From Chrysogorgia sp. JL179-B06 (lineage: Eukaryota; Cnidaria; Anthozoa; Scleralcyonacea; Chrysogorgiidae): a DNA stretch of 64,000 bases. Of the stretch, positions 11,868 to 23,143 are shown piece after piece. Position 1 is the stretch's first letter, and each line of letters starts with the position of its first letter. The notes beneath the pieces were generated by a model. The model did no database searches and was not told the DNA's origin. It saw nothing but the letters and a program-made list of their open reading frames with translations. Position numbers and translations under genes: made by a program. The DNA lies in contig JAYKKM010000148.1 of assembly GCA_035772405.1 (NCBI GenBank), positions 718,501 to 782,500 of the forward strand, read 5' to 3'.

Positions 11868-12107
11868 GTAAGCAAACAGCCTCCTAATTTGAAATTCAGT
11901 ATTTTCAGGACTACACGAAAACTCCGCGCGAGGATAACGCGGGTTCGTGATAACGAACCACGCGTGCGAAAAACTGCGTGGAGGCAGTCAATTCCAGGAA
12001 AAAACCTGGGACCGAATTTCTGTCGAAATTCTATTTCATTAACACTAACTCTCATAAACTTTTTACTAACCACAACCCTAACTTTAATGCTAACGCTAAT
12101 TTTAATA

Positions 12108-14432
12108 CTGTTGACTCTCTTTGAACGACCACTCTCGTAAGCGACCATCTCCCTTAAGCGACCGCCTTTACAAATTCCCATTTTATTTCTTAGTCAAACA
12201 CTGTATTTAGCATCTCTCGTAAGCGACCGCTCTCGCTCCCTTTTGGCTTTTCTAATTGTTTTTCTACTCTCGTAAGCGACCACCCCGGAGATCGATGACA
12301 GACCTATGACAGACCAGACGACAACAATCTTGGCTTTATTTGTTTGTATTTTATTTTAATCCCCTCGTCCGGCGCGCCGGCCGAAGGCCTGAGGACGAGG
12401 GTGATAATATCGACCGGCGTTTAGTCCCTTCACGATTCCTAGCTTGCTACACATTCCTAACATTCCTTTGGACGGACCGCCGTAAAGTGTCGTAACACAC
12501 GAGCGTGTTACGATTACGAACAGCAAACATGATGGACATTTTTGCGAAATTGGAAGAATTGACAATTAATCTTTTCGCTTCTTTACGGTACTGTAATAAA
12601 CCCGCATTAGTTTATAGCGTCCGAAGGCATCTTCTTTTCACTGTTTATTTTGTGTAATAATAATAATAATAAAGACGTATTAGGAGCATTATACAATAGT
12701 CTCAATGCTCTTACAACAAAATATACGTAACTGTACGTAAATATACGTAAATATACGTAAATGTACGTAACTTTAGTCAAGCTTTCAGTAGTTCAAAATA
12801 ATATATAGTCGTCTGAAGCTGGAAGATGTCAAATTTGACAGTTCGTATTAAATTCAAAAGCCGTTCAAGGACAAACCTGTAAGTGTTTTCGCTTTTTTAA
12901 AGATGTTTAATAGTAATCGGTTATAAAGATATATTGTACGTATTCTGTTCAAGTGATTTATTCAAGCTTTCATTTGATGTATAGTATAGCGTCCGAAGGC
13001 CAACTCCTTTAATTCCTTTTCAGTGTTTTATCGGTTAGCAATTTCAAGTTAATACGAAGATATTGTGTACGTATGTCCGAGTCAGTTAGTCAAGCTTTCT
13101 GTAATTCGAAATATATCGTCATTGGAAGCTGGAATTTGACAGTTCGTAAATTTAAAAGCCGTTCAATGGCCCAAACCTGTAAGTGTTTTCGCTTTTTTAA
13201 AGATGTTAACAATTATTTACAAATATATTTTCGTACGTATGTCCGAGTCTGTTATTCAAGCTTTCATTTGATGTATCTCATGAGTTCGTAGAGTTAGTAT
13301 TTCAAAAGATATTGTCGCCGGAACATGTTATAATCAGTTTGTATTTGATAAATGAAAAATCAGTTAGTTACCATGGTAACAATTGCGTCATTCTTCGCTA
13401 AATATATTTCGAAAGAAAAGCCGAAAGCGATAAAAAAGCGAAAAAATAATGTTTTTTCCAGTACAACTTCTTAACATGTGCACAAGAAACTATAAATACT
13501 TATATGAAACAACCCCTGGGTGGCTGGCAATCGGAAACCTCTACTCGTTTTCACCTTTCGGACTTCAAAAGTTTGATATTTGTTTTTGCTATTTACAAAG
13601 TGAACTTAAAATCATTTTATTCATCACATTGGCAAGTCGAACGTTGTTCAAATGAAAGAGATTTAAATGAATCTCGTAGAAACTTTCCGAACTGGGGACG
13701 CTTTGTCGCTTCGAAGGCGTCTATATATGAAGATATAAAAGCTCAAATAATTGATCACAGGAAAAATTAGTTGGTTGTTTATTTATAAAATGTACGAAAA
13801 GTTTGTATTACTAAGCTTCTGTCTACTAAGAGTCAAGACCCGAGGTTTCGAGCGGCTGTGGCTTTTCTCCGATTTTTCTCCTTTTTCCAAATTTCGAGTT
13901 TTTCTTTTCTCTTTACTGAAAAAAATATTTATTACGATATCCTATTTATTTTGACCAGGCTTTCTCGTACATAGGCCCAATTAATTAGGATGCGCCAAAT
14001 TGCGTACATTGTAGCAGTATTATCATACATCGAGCGAGGGGTTGTTGCGTACACGTATTTCTAGTATTTGATATAATTTTGCAATTTGCGCTATGGTTGC
14101 TATAATTTCTGCTATCATCACATATGCTTGTTCACGAAGCAAACTAATAACCAAGTTTCACAATTTTTTATTGTAGCCAGGGTATAGATGTTTTACTGTC
14201 CCCACAATAAATATATTTACATGGGATCTCTAGACCATATCCAGCGCCATGATTTACTCGCTTTCCAATGATAACGACTTTTAAGGAATATGTGAATATT
14301 ATTATCACTTCCGGTATATAACTGAATTACAATAGGTTTGGGCCACTTGTGGTGAATATTCTCGCAAGCGACCATCTTTCGTAAGCGACCTTACGTCCGT
14401 GCCGAGGTGGTCGCTTACGAGAGAGTCAACTG
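12108..14432. mobile_element. 2.3 kb Tigger/pogo-like element in intron 1 of gene A
   Basis: The left end is ctgttgactctc and the right end gagagtcaactg, flanked by TA on both sides (12106-12107 and 14433-14434). Sub-terminal repeats of ctcgtaagcgacc occur at both ends in inverse orientation. The TA duplication and the TIR type fit Tc1/mariner-Tigger. I see no transposase. The interior has two imperfect tandem units (see 12613-13300). Confidence 0.7.
12613..13300. repeat. Imperfect tandem duplication inside the Tigger-like element
   Basis: The word atagcgtccgaaggc occurs at about 12615 and 12986. The following block with acctgtaagtgttttcgc and tttttaaagatgtt occurs at about 12875 and 13165. 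The two units are roughly 310-370 bp and differ by small indels. Confidence 0.65.
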
Positions 14433-14434
14433 TA

Positions 14435-15010
14435 CTAGCGAAAAGAAAGGAAAAAGAACGGAACAATTTAAAGAAAAAATACAAAGTAGTCGTCGGGGCG
14501 AAAATCGATCTCTAGATCCTTCGCACCACAACCCAACACACTAACCCATTTACTGTTTGAGTTAAGGTTTTTGTGGCAGCAGTTCACTTCTGTTGCTTGA
14601 AAATAGATAATAACTCAATCATTTGGGAATCTGAATAGATTTTCAGTAGACACTAACTCGGAGAGCCTTTGATTTTCAAAAAAGACATAGTAGCCCGAAA
14701 AATAGGTAACCAAAATGTTTAAATTTTGGGTGCAGTACCACTGAACAGAACAATGGTTTACTAACATGTGCACTCTTTCCACCATTTGTCACTAAGAAAG
14801 AAATACATTGTCTCACAGACAGGTTTAGAAATAGAAACCAATTGTGTAACTGTAAAATTAATATTTAAGATTAATTGACACATACTGTATGTTACATATT
14901 GACACATATGTTGCATAATATTTACACATAATATTTACACATTTTGACATATATGTTATACATTTACACATATGTTACATATAGACACATCACACACACA
15001 CACATATATA
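14435..15010. other. Intron 1 sequence with acaca/acatat-rich satellite-like tract
   Basis: 14875-15010 is a degenerate array of gttacatattgacacatatg-type words, similar to 15355-15400. There is no coding signal. Confidence 0.45.
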
Positions 15011-15355
15011 TATTATTTTTTCCCTTAAATATCTTGGATTGCTTTTTTGGTCATCATCAGTATTTCTACTCAGTGGACAAAAAGTAAAGTCTGTGCTTTT
15101 ACCTTCGTCAAAAGAAATTGAGAGTTAAGTCTCTTTTCGGATAAAAACTCATTTGTATATCTTTCAATATGTTCAATCTCGTTTGAGTTCATTTTTAAAT
15201 GTTTTTAGAATATTTTACGGTTTATAAAACGCATTTAAAACTGAAATTATGTCGAGCGCCAGCGGTCCGTACGAGCGGTCCGTATGGGCTCATACGGACC
15301 GCTTGTTAGCCAATAAGAAAGCAGGATTTGATAGGATACGGACCGGAAAAAATAA
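15011..15355. mobile_element. Fold-back element with cggtccgtatg palindrome
   Basis: A palindrome around 15264-15303 (gagcggtccgtatgggctca and its inverse) is followed by a CCAAT motif (ttagccaataag). The block from 15060 to 15355 occurs in inverted orientation at 32345-32665, sharing the ttttaaatgcgttttata and gagattgaacatattgaaag segments. It is a dispersed repeat inside intron 1. Confidence 0.65.
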
Positions 15356-15588
15356 TGACATATGTTACACATTGACACATGTTACATATTGTGTTACACA
15401 TATTAAACCTCTTATTCACCATTTAGCAGTACACGGCCGTACACCAACCTTTTAGAATTTATAATTCGTATTTTTAACACTGCTTATGCAGCACACTAAT
15501 TTTATGTTATAAATTTTGCATTGTTTATAGATGAAATTTGAACAGAGATATGTGTGTTTTTACTAGACCCCAAGTACTGATAACCATG

Positions 15589-15722
15589 CAGGGTTTCTTT
15601 CAGAAAATATCCAAGGGGCAAAACACCCCATAATGAAAATTTTCGTTGGCAATTTACAAGAGGGGCAAATATTTTTCAAGAGGGGGCAAATGGCCCCCTT
15701 CGCCCCCCTAAAAGAAACCCTG
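15589..15722. mobile_element. 134 bp hAT-like MITE
   Basis: Starts cagggtttcttt and ends aaagaaaccctg, with ACCATG directly on both sides (15583-15588 and 15723-15728). CAGGG ends are typical of hAT elements, although only 6 of the expected 8 duplicated bases match. The interior is ggggcaaa/tttgcccc-rich. Confidence 0.7.
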
Positions 15723-15904
15723 ACCATGTGACATGTCACATGTACTGACCCCAAGTACTGATAACCAATGATGTTCTTTGTACAGTTAAACAGTGCTACA
15801 GAAAGCAAGCCACAGATTTTAATTAACGATTTAACATCCAAGCCTATAAGTCTTCCTCCGGTCAGCGAACATTCTTATATCGTCCTTGTGGAACTCGCTA
15901 CCTA

Positions 15905-16371
15905 GGCCAGGTTTACACTAGTACGGTACGGTAAGTGATCCGGATTAGGTTGGCGTACCGTTGTGAAATTTACCTCTGTTTACACTACAAAGGACAAAGC
16001 GAGGTTTTTCGTTGACATCAGCAGTTTTTTACTACGCATGCGTATTGCCCGACATATTTTACAAAATGGCGATTTTTTCGGCTACCGGAAACGTTTAAAA
16101 ACAGCATGTTTACAAGCCGTTTCCTTTTTCGCCGGAAGCTCTCCGCACTCGTCATTCCAGAGAGGTTTAATGCTTGCATATAACCATATAAACCAGCAAC
16201 AATTATTAAAATTGCTGCCGATAAACAACCAAAATAACCTGGCGCCATTTTTTCCCGCTAACATTTTAAACGCGTATGCATTATGTTTACACTACTACGC
16301 TACGTTAAATATGCCGTAGCGTAGTGATTTACATCCGGAGTGCTAGGCAGGTACAGTGTAAACACAACGAA
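15905..16371. mobile_element. MITE copy 2 (ggccaggtttacac family), 3'-truncated
   Basis: Aligns with 1852-2402 from its first base through gtgtaaacacaac, with an internal deletion near 16345 and loss of the right end. Frames here mirror the ones in copy 1 and are not genes. Confidence 0.75.
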
Positions 16372-16746
16372 AACATGAACATCTTCAAATTCAAAAGAGA
16401 ACTCAAAATATATCTTTTTGAACAATTTATCGAATCTTCGAATTAGTAATTGTATGATATCATTTTAACAATTATATATAAGTACATTATTAGTTTTAAT
16501 AGAATATAGATTATTTAGATGATTTTTATCACTGTAAATTGGCCCTGAAAAGCCCGGAAAGGGAGTGTTAATATAATAATAATAATAATAATACAAATCT
16601 TTATACAGAAAGCCTACGTCACTATAGAGTGATTTTCAGTAGGGCTCTGGTAATAAAGTTATTATTATTATTATTATTATTTAGAAACGATTTAAGCAAT
16701 TTAATCATGTTAATCCTTTGTTTTTCCTAATTTTATTTTTGTTTAG
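16372..16746. other. End of intron 1 with ATT/AAT simple repeats
   Basis: Contains (aat)n around 16574-16592 and (att)n around 16660-16680 flanking a short segment with ggccctgaaaag, probably an old retroelement tail. The final gtttag at 16741-16746 is the exon 2 acceptor. Confidence 0.45.
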
Positions 16747-16858
16747 AGCACAGTATGAAATTAAAGCATTTAGATATGATAAAGCAACCATTACAGGCTA
16801 CACTAACCGTGAATTACCGATGCATGCAGATTATACATTTTGCCAAAGTTCGCCAGCA
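16747..16858 (+). CDS. Gamma-butyrobetaine dioxygenase-like A, exon 2 of 4
   Basis: A 112-nt exon between acceptor tttag and donor gtaagt, phase 2 in and phase 0 out. It completes Gly208 and encodes residues 209-245. It carries two of the three iron ligands in LPMHADYTF (His234, Asp236; human BBOX1 H202 and D204). Tyr207, Tyr211 and Tyr226 fall at the human aromatic-cage positions Y177, W181 and Y194 that bind the trimethylammonium group, so one Trp is replaced by Tyr. Paralogue exon 38147-38042 has the same motif and is two codons shorter before KATITGYTN. The call rests on motif order and exact phase fit with exons 1 and 3. Confidence 0.9.
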
Positions 16859-16889
16859 GTAAGTCATGTCGACATTTTTAATAATACTA

Positions 16890-17000
16890 ATAATTATGAT
16901 GATGAAAATAGTACAGTTATAATTATAATTAATAATATAATTATAAATAATTATAATATAATTAATAATATAATTATATAATTATAATTATAACTAATTA
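16890..17000. repeat. AT-rich degenerate (ataatt)n tract in intron 2
   Basis: Simple repeat of aattataatta words directly after exon 2. The frame that reads through it is not coding. Confidence 0.6.
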
Positions 17001-17009
17001 TACAGGGTA

Positions 17010-17382
17010 TAATCAGACATAGTTTGATGCTACTCTGGCTAACGTTTTTTGAACATAACTTTAAAAGTTACTGGTCATCACCCAACGTTTCGACACTCCA
17101 ATCTAGTGTCTTCATTAGTGATCGTTAGAACAGATGATGACGTTATCTATTAACAAGATGCAAATAAGCTTCTGATAATAGACCACCGTCATCGCGATTC
17201 AATGAGGCTTGGGAGCTATTGATATATAAAGCCTCCAGATAACGTCACTAACGGTACCGCGTATTAGTGGTAATAGTTTTGGAATTTTCCCACGCAATCT
17301 CATGGTTGGTTACGCACGCGTGCTTCGACAAAGCAGAATTTTCCTTTTTTTAAAAGAAAACAGCCTTTTGCTGTTCTTTTTA
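17010..17382 (-). mobile_element. Penelope-like element 3' remnant in intron 2 of gene A
   Basis: Read on the - strand this matches the 3' part of the element at 23142-23590: the GIY-YIG C-terminal coding region (SKK.NSAL, HEIAWEN-type positions) then the non-coding tail with cccaacgtttcgacactcca. It stops about 42 bp before exon 3 and fills most of this 566-bp intron. Confidence 0.75.
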
Positions 17383-17424
17383 ATGATAATCACAGTTGTG
17401 ATAACGATTATGGTATCAATACAG

Positions 17425-17627
17425 GTTGCCATGCTGCACTGCATCGAACAAACAAAGACAGAAGGAGGCGTGGGTCATTGGGTTGATGCTTTTCATGCTG
17501 CACATCTCTTGTATGAGGAAGATCCAGAATCCTTTAACTTATTAGCTCAAACACCAATTGCCTTTTATAATGAATTCGAGACAGGTTATGGACAGTTCCA
17601 CACCGCCTGCCGTCGCAACGTTATCAG
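17425..17627 (+). CDS. Gamma-butyrobetaine dioxygenase-like A, exon 3 of 4
   Basis: A 203-nt exon between acceptor tacag and donor gtcagt, phase 0 in and phase 2 out, residues 246-312. It starts VAMLHCIEQT, equivalent to VQLLHCIKQT of human BBOX1, and includes GGVGHWVDAFHAAHLL, part of the beta-helix core where the human protein has DSEIVDGFN. The paralogous exon 35225-35023 is exactly the same length and about 80% identical in protein. An upstream frame runs into the Penelope remnant and is not coding. Confidence 0.9.
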
Positions 17628-18214
17628 GTCAGTATTAAAGAAAAAAAAATTATGTTTATATACCGTGATTTTAACGCGCGGGATGTTGCGAGACTTGAAA
17701 AATGTGTAGCAAGTGTTTATCAAACTATATAAACATAAATATTTATATACTGTTTAAAAATATGTAAAAAAGACATTTAAACATATTAAAATATGTTCAT
17801 AAGGAGTACGGGTTCATGTTTTTGACATATACACGTACTACTTGGCCAACGAGACTCGATATGGTTACTTGAAATATAAGATATCCACTGGCGTTGTATC
17901 ATTGATATGGTTTAAAGAATGTAGTAATATGAATAACGTATATAATGGATGAATATAAGGGAAGTTGACAGGGCGGGTTAGCATAAATAGTTAGGAAAAC
18001 TAATGATGATAAAAACTGTAAAAATAAATAGTTAAAAGGTTAATTGATTGGGTACTGGTACTAGGTACTGAATATAATAGAATAAATTATCGTTGTAAAG
18101 CGCATTTGATCATATACATATGCTAATTTGCGCTATATAAACGGTAAACATCAACATCAACATCATCCAAAACAACACTGATGGAACATGATAAAGTGGT
18201 GACGTCGTGTTATG
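17628..18214. other. Intron 3, first part
   Basis: AT-rich intron without recognisable element apart from short repeats. The - strand frame at 18110-18403 has no domain. Confidence 0.4.
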
Positions 18215-19060
18215 CAATATGGCAAATCCACTGATCTCGAAAGAAGACTGGATCGAGCAACCATTGTTCAGAAAATGAAGCCGGAAGTCCGCCATTACTA
18301 AGGGACCAACTGAGGATCCTACCAGGTTTTTTGTTTTATTATGTGCTCTTACGTACCATCCACAAAATAAAATAATTTTACTATAAAGAGGACCAGAAGA
18401 CATTTTTCAAATGCTGGGCAAAACGATTCATGACCTGCCTACAGATTTACTGTGACTTTGGTCCCTTAGTATAATAGCGCCAATCTCGTACCCAGAGGCT
18501 GCGTTCCTTTTGGCCTGCGCCAAAAAACAGAACTCCGATGAAAAAGTCCCCAAAACCAAGTTTTTGTTCCCAGTCCTCTGGTTCCCAGTTCCCTATAATT
18601 TGCTACTGTCATCGACGAGGAAAATATTTGTTTACCGATAAAGAATGGCCCAGTATGTTTTACAAAGCTCTTGACAAAGCGTTGCGTTGCGATACAAATG
18701 GTCTTTCTTAGCTTTTCTCTAAATTATCGGGATTTTTGTTGGTTTGAATTATTTCATGTGTTCAATTGCATTTTATGTCATGTGTCACAGGTGTATCGAA
18801 TAAATTTTTACCAGCCACAGTTCTGAAAAGAACTATTTATTTACCGCGATTCGAAAATGCAAAACTTCGCGAGCAATATGGTGCGAGAGCTCAGCATCAA
18901 CCAATGAAATGACGAGTTTCATCGGAGATCCAGAGCCTCTGTTTTTTGGCGCAGGCCAAAGGGAACGCAGGCTCTGGGAACGACATTGTAATGGCGCCTA
19001 TCGGAGGACAATAGGTTGCTCGATCCAGTCTTTTTTCTAGATCAGTGGGCAAATCCAAAC
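18215..19060. mobile_element. Nested inverted-repeat elements in intron 3
   Basis: Outer arms: caaatccactgatctcg then aagactggatcgagcaacc (18222-18262) mirrored at 19012-19054. Inside them a second element at about 18488-18988 has arms with gctgcgttccttttggcctg then gcgccaaaaaacag mirrored at the right, with about 50-bp inverted repeats. Neither has coding capacity. Confidence 0.7.
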
Positions 19061-19446
19061 AGTGGTTGTGGTTTGTGTTGCATGAGGGAAGAATAATTGA
19101 AACATAGAAAGATATTGTATGTTTATGTATTTTTCTATCGGGATAAAAGAATGTAAAGTATCTTTAGTAGCGTTCTGTAGTCTGAGTTTAATATGTTAAA
19201 GTATATGGTTTAATTTGAACCTATGAGTATCATTAGAAGAAGTAGGTTGTTGTTATATGACGGACTCAGAGGCGGTCATCTTCAGAGTGAAGTAAAAAAG
19301 CGTGTTTGTCATGTTTGCCTATATATACATCTGGTTCATTACGTCATCGTTTGTTCAGTTTGTGTCATAATTAGTGTGAGCGGGTGTTGCGTCATGCGTT
19401 AAGGGTAGACCTACAACTTTACAAAGGTAAAATTCTTGTTTGAATG

Positions 19447-20290
19447 GGAACTGTACCCAAAAAAATACTTTTAAAGGGTTGCAAAAATGAAAACAAGTGT
19501 TGCATAAATGAAAGTTCTTTATTGTCTTACATGAGAATGAGTATTAATTTTCTCTAATTACTAATCATTTTAGTTTTAGAGAAATTTGGCTTTGTTTATC
19601 GCATTTTTGGTAAATTGAAGGCCTCCTTTTTGTTCTGATTGCGGGCGAATGCGGTCGCTCCCATTATTTTTTGACGTCATTGAGTGATGGAAACACTATG
19701 CAAACCAATCCTTCATAGAAATAGAAATCCCGCACAATAGATTAAAACAAAACTATTCTCATGCTATTGTGAAGGGTTTCTTTGTATAGTCACTCAATTA
19801 ATGGTCAAGCCGTCCAGGAGTGCCTGTCTTTTGTATTTTGCACTCAACGACGTCAAAATTGAAAAGAAACCCCGTAATCCAGAAGCATAAAATACGAGAA
19901 TGGAAACGTTATTTCTCAAGTGCAAGAGCAGATACTGTAAAACTATTAAAGTTCCTATAACGTCTGTGGGAATTTAACATATTTGTAATCTATGGATTCT
20001 CCTGAGATAAATTGTAATATATCTTGTCAGCTGAAAATGTCATCTTCATAGACTTTTTTGCTGTTAAAATTGACGGAATCAAATCGGGAATCTGTCTACA
20101 CGAAAACCTCTTTACAGATGCCCGATTTCACATCATTCCATCAACTTTAAAACAGCAAAAAAGTCTATGAAGATGACATTTTCAGCTGACAAGATATATT
20201 ACAATTTATCTCAAGAGAATCCATAGATTACAAATATGTTAAATCCCCACAGACGTTATAGGAACTTTAACATTTCTAAACATGATATAT
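19447..20290. mobile_element. Fold-back element with about 150-bp arms, intron 3
   Basis: Arms 19945-20060 and 20150-20275 are nearly perfect inverses (atatcttgtcagctgaaaat and its complement mark them), enclosing about 100 bp. The left part from gggaactgtacccaaaa and the section 19845-19965 (gacgtcaaaattgaaaagaa, agcataaaatacgagaatg) match the element at 37498-37856 in gene B, so both paralogues host the same family. Confidence 0.75.
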
Positions 20291-20505
20291 AGACGTACAT
20301 TTTAGAGTACGAATGCCTCCCTTTTAAAACTAGAAGACAATAAAAAGGGACAACTCTAAAAACGTGAAATAATATTCACGACGTAAAAAGCAAAACGCAA
20401 GACTACGCGTAGCAGTAAAACTCTACTAACAAAAATAACTCTGCATTTCGCTAGAGTTCTCGAACATGAAGGTTATACTCTTCTAATGAACCTTTATTAT
20501 TTTAG

Positions 20506-20842
20506 TCTTGACCCTGATGGAAAGCTCTCTACCGTATGTTACAGTGACGAGTTTCGTGATGCTCACATGCCACTTCCTCCAGAAGAAATGAAGTCTTTCT
20601 ATCAAGCTTACTTCCGTTTATTTGAACTGATGAACGACACACGTACTTCATTTTGGTATAAATTGAATCCTGGCGAAATTTTCACAGCAAATAATCACAG
20701 AGTTTTGCATGGAAGAAGTGCATATCTTGATTCAGATAAAAATATCAGGTTGCTTCAACTAGCGTATCTTGATTGGGATTGTATTCACTCGAAGATCAGG
20801 ATTCTTGCCAAAGAACAAGGAATCGAGTCGCCTGTTGATTAA
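20506..20842 (+). CDS. Gamma-butyrobetaine dioxygenase-like A, exon 4 of 4 with stop
   Basis: Final exon, acceptor ttttag, phase 2 in; 337 nt including TAA. It encodes residues 314-424. NNHRVLHGRSAY supplies the third iron ligand His381 (human H347), and Arg394 in NIRLLQLAY is at the position of the 2-oxoglutarate-binding Arg360. The Tyr of LAYLDWD corresponds to cage residue Y366. The ending YLDWDCIHSKIRIL matches the YADWDVVMSRLRIL ending of BBOX1, which favours this enzyme over trimethyllysine dioxygenase. About nine in ten bases match paralogue exon 33398-33062 by eye, and the first 50 or so are identical. Confidence 0.92.
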
Positions 20843-21140
20843 AGCTAGAACTCGCGTGAACTGACTTGGTCACTGGAAGGATTATCTTATATATTAGAGA
20901 CCTTTAGATTTGAGGACGAAGACGAGTACGAAGACGAGTTTACCATTGCGCATGGTTCTTTTTCATTGTTGTTTCTCCACTGCGCAGAAAAGTTCGTCTT
21001 CGTACTCGTACTCGTACTCAATCTAAAGGTCGCTAATAACTTGATAACCTGAATTTCCTTTTAGTTTAAAAACTGACATATTATACTGTAACCTCATAAA
21101 GGGGGCCGAGTAACCTTTTCATGACAGAACTGCACACTAG
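20843..21140 (+). other. 3' flank / probable 3' UTR of gene A, with inserted small element
   Basis: The stretch 21061-21140 (gtttaaaaactgacatatta and on to gagtaaccttttcatgacag) is homologous to the sequence right after the stop of gene B (32990 down to 32880). In A the two parts are separated by the palindromic element 20896-21031. No AATAAA is visible close to the stop. Confidence 0.6.
20896..21031. mobile_element. Small palindromic MITE in the 3' flank of gene A
   Basis: Arms of about 45 bp: gacctttagatttgaggacg with repeated acgag words, mirrored by cgtcttcgtactcgtactc and caatctaaaggtc. About 136 bp. Confidence 0.7.
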
Positions 21141-21345
21141 AGTTCATGTACAAGTTGAGATAAACAGGGTGAATGGGTGATTTTAAATGAGGAATTTTTA
21201 GCAAAGCAAAATTTTGCTAATTATTATTATTATTACTAGGAGTAATAATATAAAGAGCTGAATGGGGATGTACGTGTCACCAAATATGAAACAAATAATC
21301 AATTTAAGATCGCTGAAGCTGAATTCATGTTATATATATATATTT

Positions 21346-22334
21346 AGCATATACCAAAACAGTGAATAGTGCTTTTCGCGCAATCTGATTGGTTGCTCTA
21401 GCTCGGGATATCCTGCACTATTCACTGTTTCGCAAAACAAGATGGTGTCATTCTCTTGAACGATTTTCTTTTTACATAATGCAAGAAATTGGTAAAAGCA
21501 GACAGGTAGAAAACAATTACTGTATGCAGGGAAATTATTTTAGGTAATATTTATGAAAAACAAGTTTCAAAGAGAGAATAGAAAGTGCTACGAAAACAAA
21601 CTTGATTCAACGAACTGACTGTTGCATGTCAGTTTTCGTTCAAATATTTTGAAAGAAAAGTGTTCTCCGTAGTTCATATATCGATAAATTGCCTTTATAT
21701 AGTTTGAGACAATTTGAATTGCCTTTCATATAGAATTTAATAACATTTACAAACATTAAAAATAATTTCGGTTACAACAAAACCAAGCAAAACATAAATA
21801 ATTAGTACGGTTTCGGCCATAAAGATTACCGCGATACACTGCCCAAGAAACTGGCGAGTAATGAACTGAATACTAAACAAATGACCTGGAAAACATACTA
21901 CCGATTTTATAACAGTAAACACACACAGAAATATTTATAAATTAAAGGAAATTCAACGACTAAACACATGAAACATTGTCATTGCACTGACCGAAATAAA
22001 AACGCTTTGAAAAGAACAATTATTGTCGCTTACTCACCCAGAGTTCATTAGTTATCCTTTGTCCTCAGGTTTTCCCATGTACAGTATTAAAATATTTCCT
22101 TTGAGTTAAAATCCAGTGGTTTTTTGCCTTACTTTGATCCAACTTCGAAAGGTTTTCAAAACGACCGGCAGTGCTGTCAGCTTGTCAAAACTGATAAACA
22201 ACTCCAAATATGGACAGGCAAACTCCAAATATGGAAAGCCATATGGAAAGGGAATTTTTTAAAATTCCTGACTAAATTATAATGAAACTAACCGAAATTT
22301 ACTTATTTTTTATCAATTTGTTTTGGTATATGCT
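21346..22334. mobile_element. 990 bp element with agcatataccaaaaca ends
   Basis: agcatataccaaaac at 21346 is mirrored by ttttggtatatgct at 22320. A hairpin with gtgaatagtgc / gcactattcac and a CCAAT-type ctgattggttg lies near the left end (21359-21432). Related sequence appears inverted around 43560-44060. No coding region recognised. Confidence 0.55.
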
Positions 22335-22354
22335 AAAACAATTATTCACCTCAG

Positions 22355-22442
22355 TGTCAGTGAATAGTGGTTGGATATTTACCTCGACGCTTCGCGTCTC
22401 GGTAAATATCCACCACTATTCACTTCCACTTCGGTGAATAAT
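22355..22442. repeat. Palindrome with gtgaatagtgg arms
   Basis: Arms cagtgaatagtggttggata and tatccaccactattcac with centre gacgcttcgcgtc. It is a compact hairpin next to the TA microsatellite. Confidence 0.7.
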
Positions 22443-22446
22443 TGTT

Positions 22447-22558
<112 letters not shown>

Positions 22559-22607
22559 GAATAATGTTGTAATTATATCGGCTATTTCAAGAGATATATA
22601 TAACTAA

Positions 22608-22714
22608 AGATTGTTTGCCGTTACTGCTAGTTTCACGCTCGTAGACGATCTTCAGACAGGAGTTGTCTGAAGATCGTCTACGGGAGTGAAACTAGCAGTA
22701 ACGGCAAACAATCT
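22608..22714. repeat. Hairpin with 50-bp stem
   Basis: Left arm 22608-22657 (begins agattgtttgccgttactgc) and right arm 22665-22714 are inverse with two or three mismatches and a 7-base loop. It contains tctgaagatcgtct and gtgaaact, words also found in the LTR-like repeats near 56.2 and 62.4 kb. Confidence 0.8.
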
Positions 22715-22791
22715 TTCGTTATATATCTATATTTATCTATATTTATATATATATACTGTAGATAAACAAATAATTTTCCAACGCAACCAGG

Positions 22792-23010
22792 TGATAAATC
22801 AGACATAGTTTGACGCTACTCTGGCTTTAAATTTTTTTTGAACGTAACTTAAAAGTTACTGTCCATGACCCAACGTTTCGACACTCCAGTCTCTAGTATC
22901 TTCATCAGGGGTGATCGTTGTAAAGTTAGGTAGAACCGATGATGACGTTATTTATTAACAAGATGCAAATAAGCTTCTGGCATCGCGATTCAATGGGGCG
23001 TGGGCGCTAT
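22792..23010 (-). mobile_element. Penelope-like 3' non-coding tail, inverted copy
   Basis: Inverse of 23405-23590, with the shared words acccaacgtttcgacactcc and catcgcgattcaatgggg. Together they form an inverted repeat pair around the GIY-YIG piece. Confidence 0.7.
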
Positions 23011-23011
23011 G

Positions 23012-23143
23012 TTTTTGAGAAATGTTTTTGAGCAACTTTTACGTTGAAACTACCTAAGATTCTTTTAATTGGTCCGTAATCCCTTGAATATACGAAACAA
23101 CCGCAAAACGCAACAGCGTAAAAGTTGCTCAAAAACCTTTCTT
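23012..23143. repeat. Small inverted-repeat insert between Penelope parts
   Basis: tttttgagcaacttttacg at 23022 is mirrored by cgtaaaagttgctcaaaaa at 23117, enclosing about 75 bp. Confidence 0.65.

Noticed and set aside
16718..16981. Single 87-codon ORF spanning exon 2 and beyond
   Set aside because: Only 16747-16858 is coding by splice signals and homology; the rest reads intron and AT repeat.
17302..17424. N-terminal hydrophobic extension of exon 3 frame
   Set aside because: It is the Penelope remnant and the intron 3' end; a good acceptor lies at 17425.
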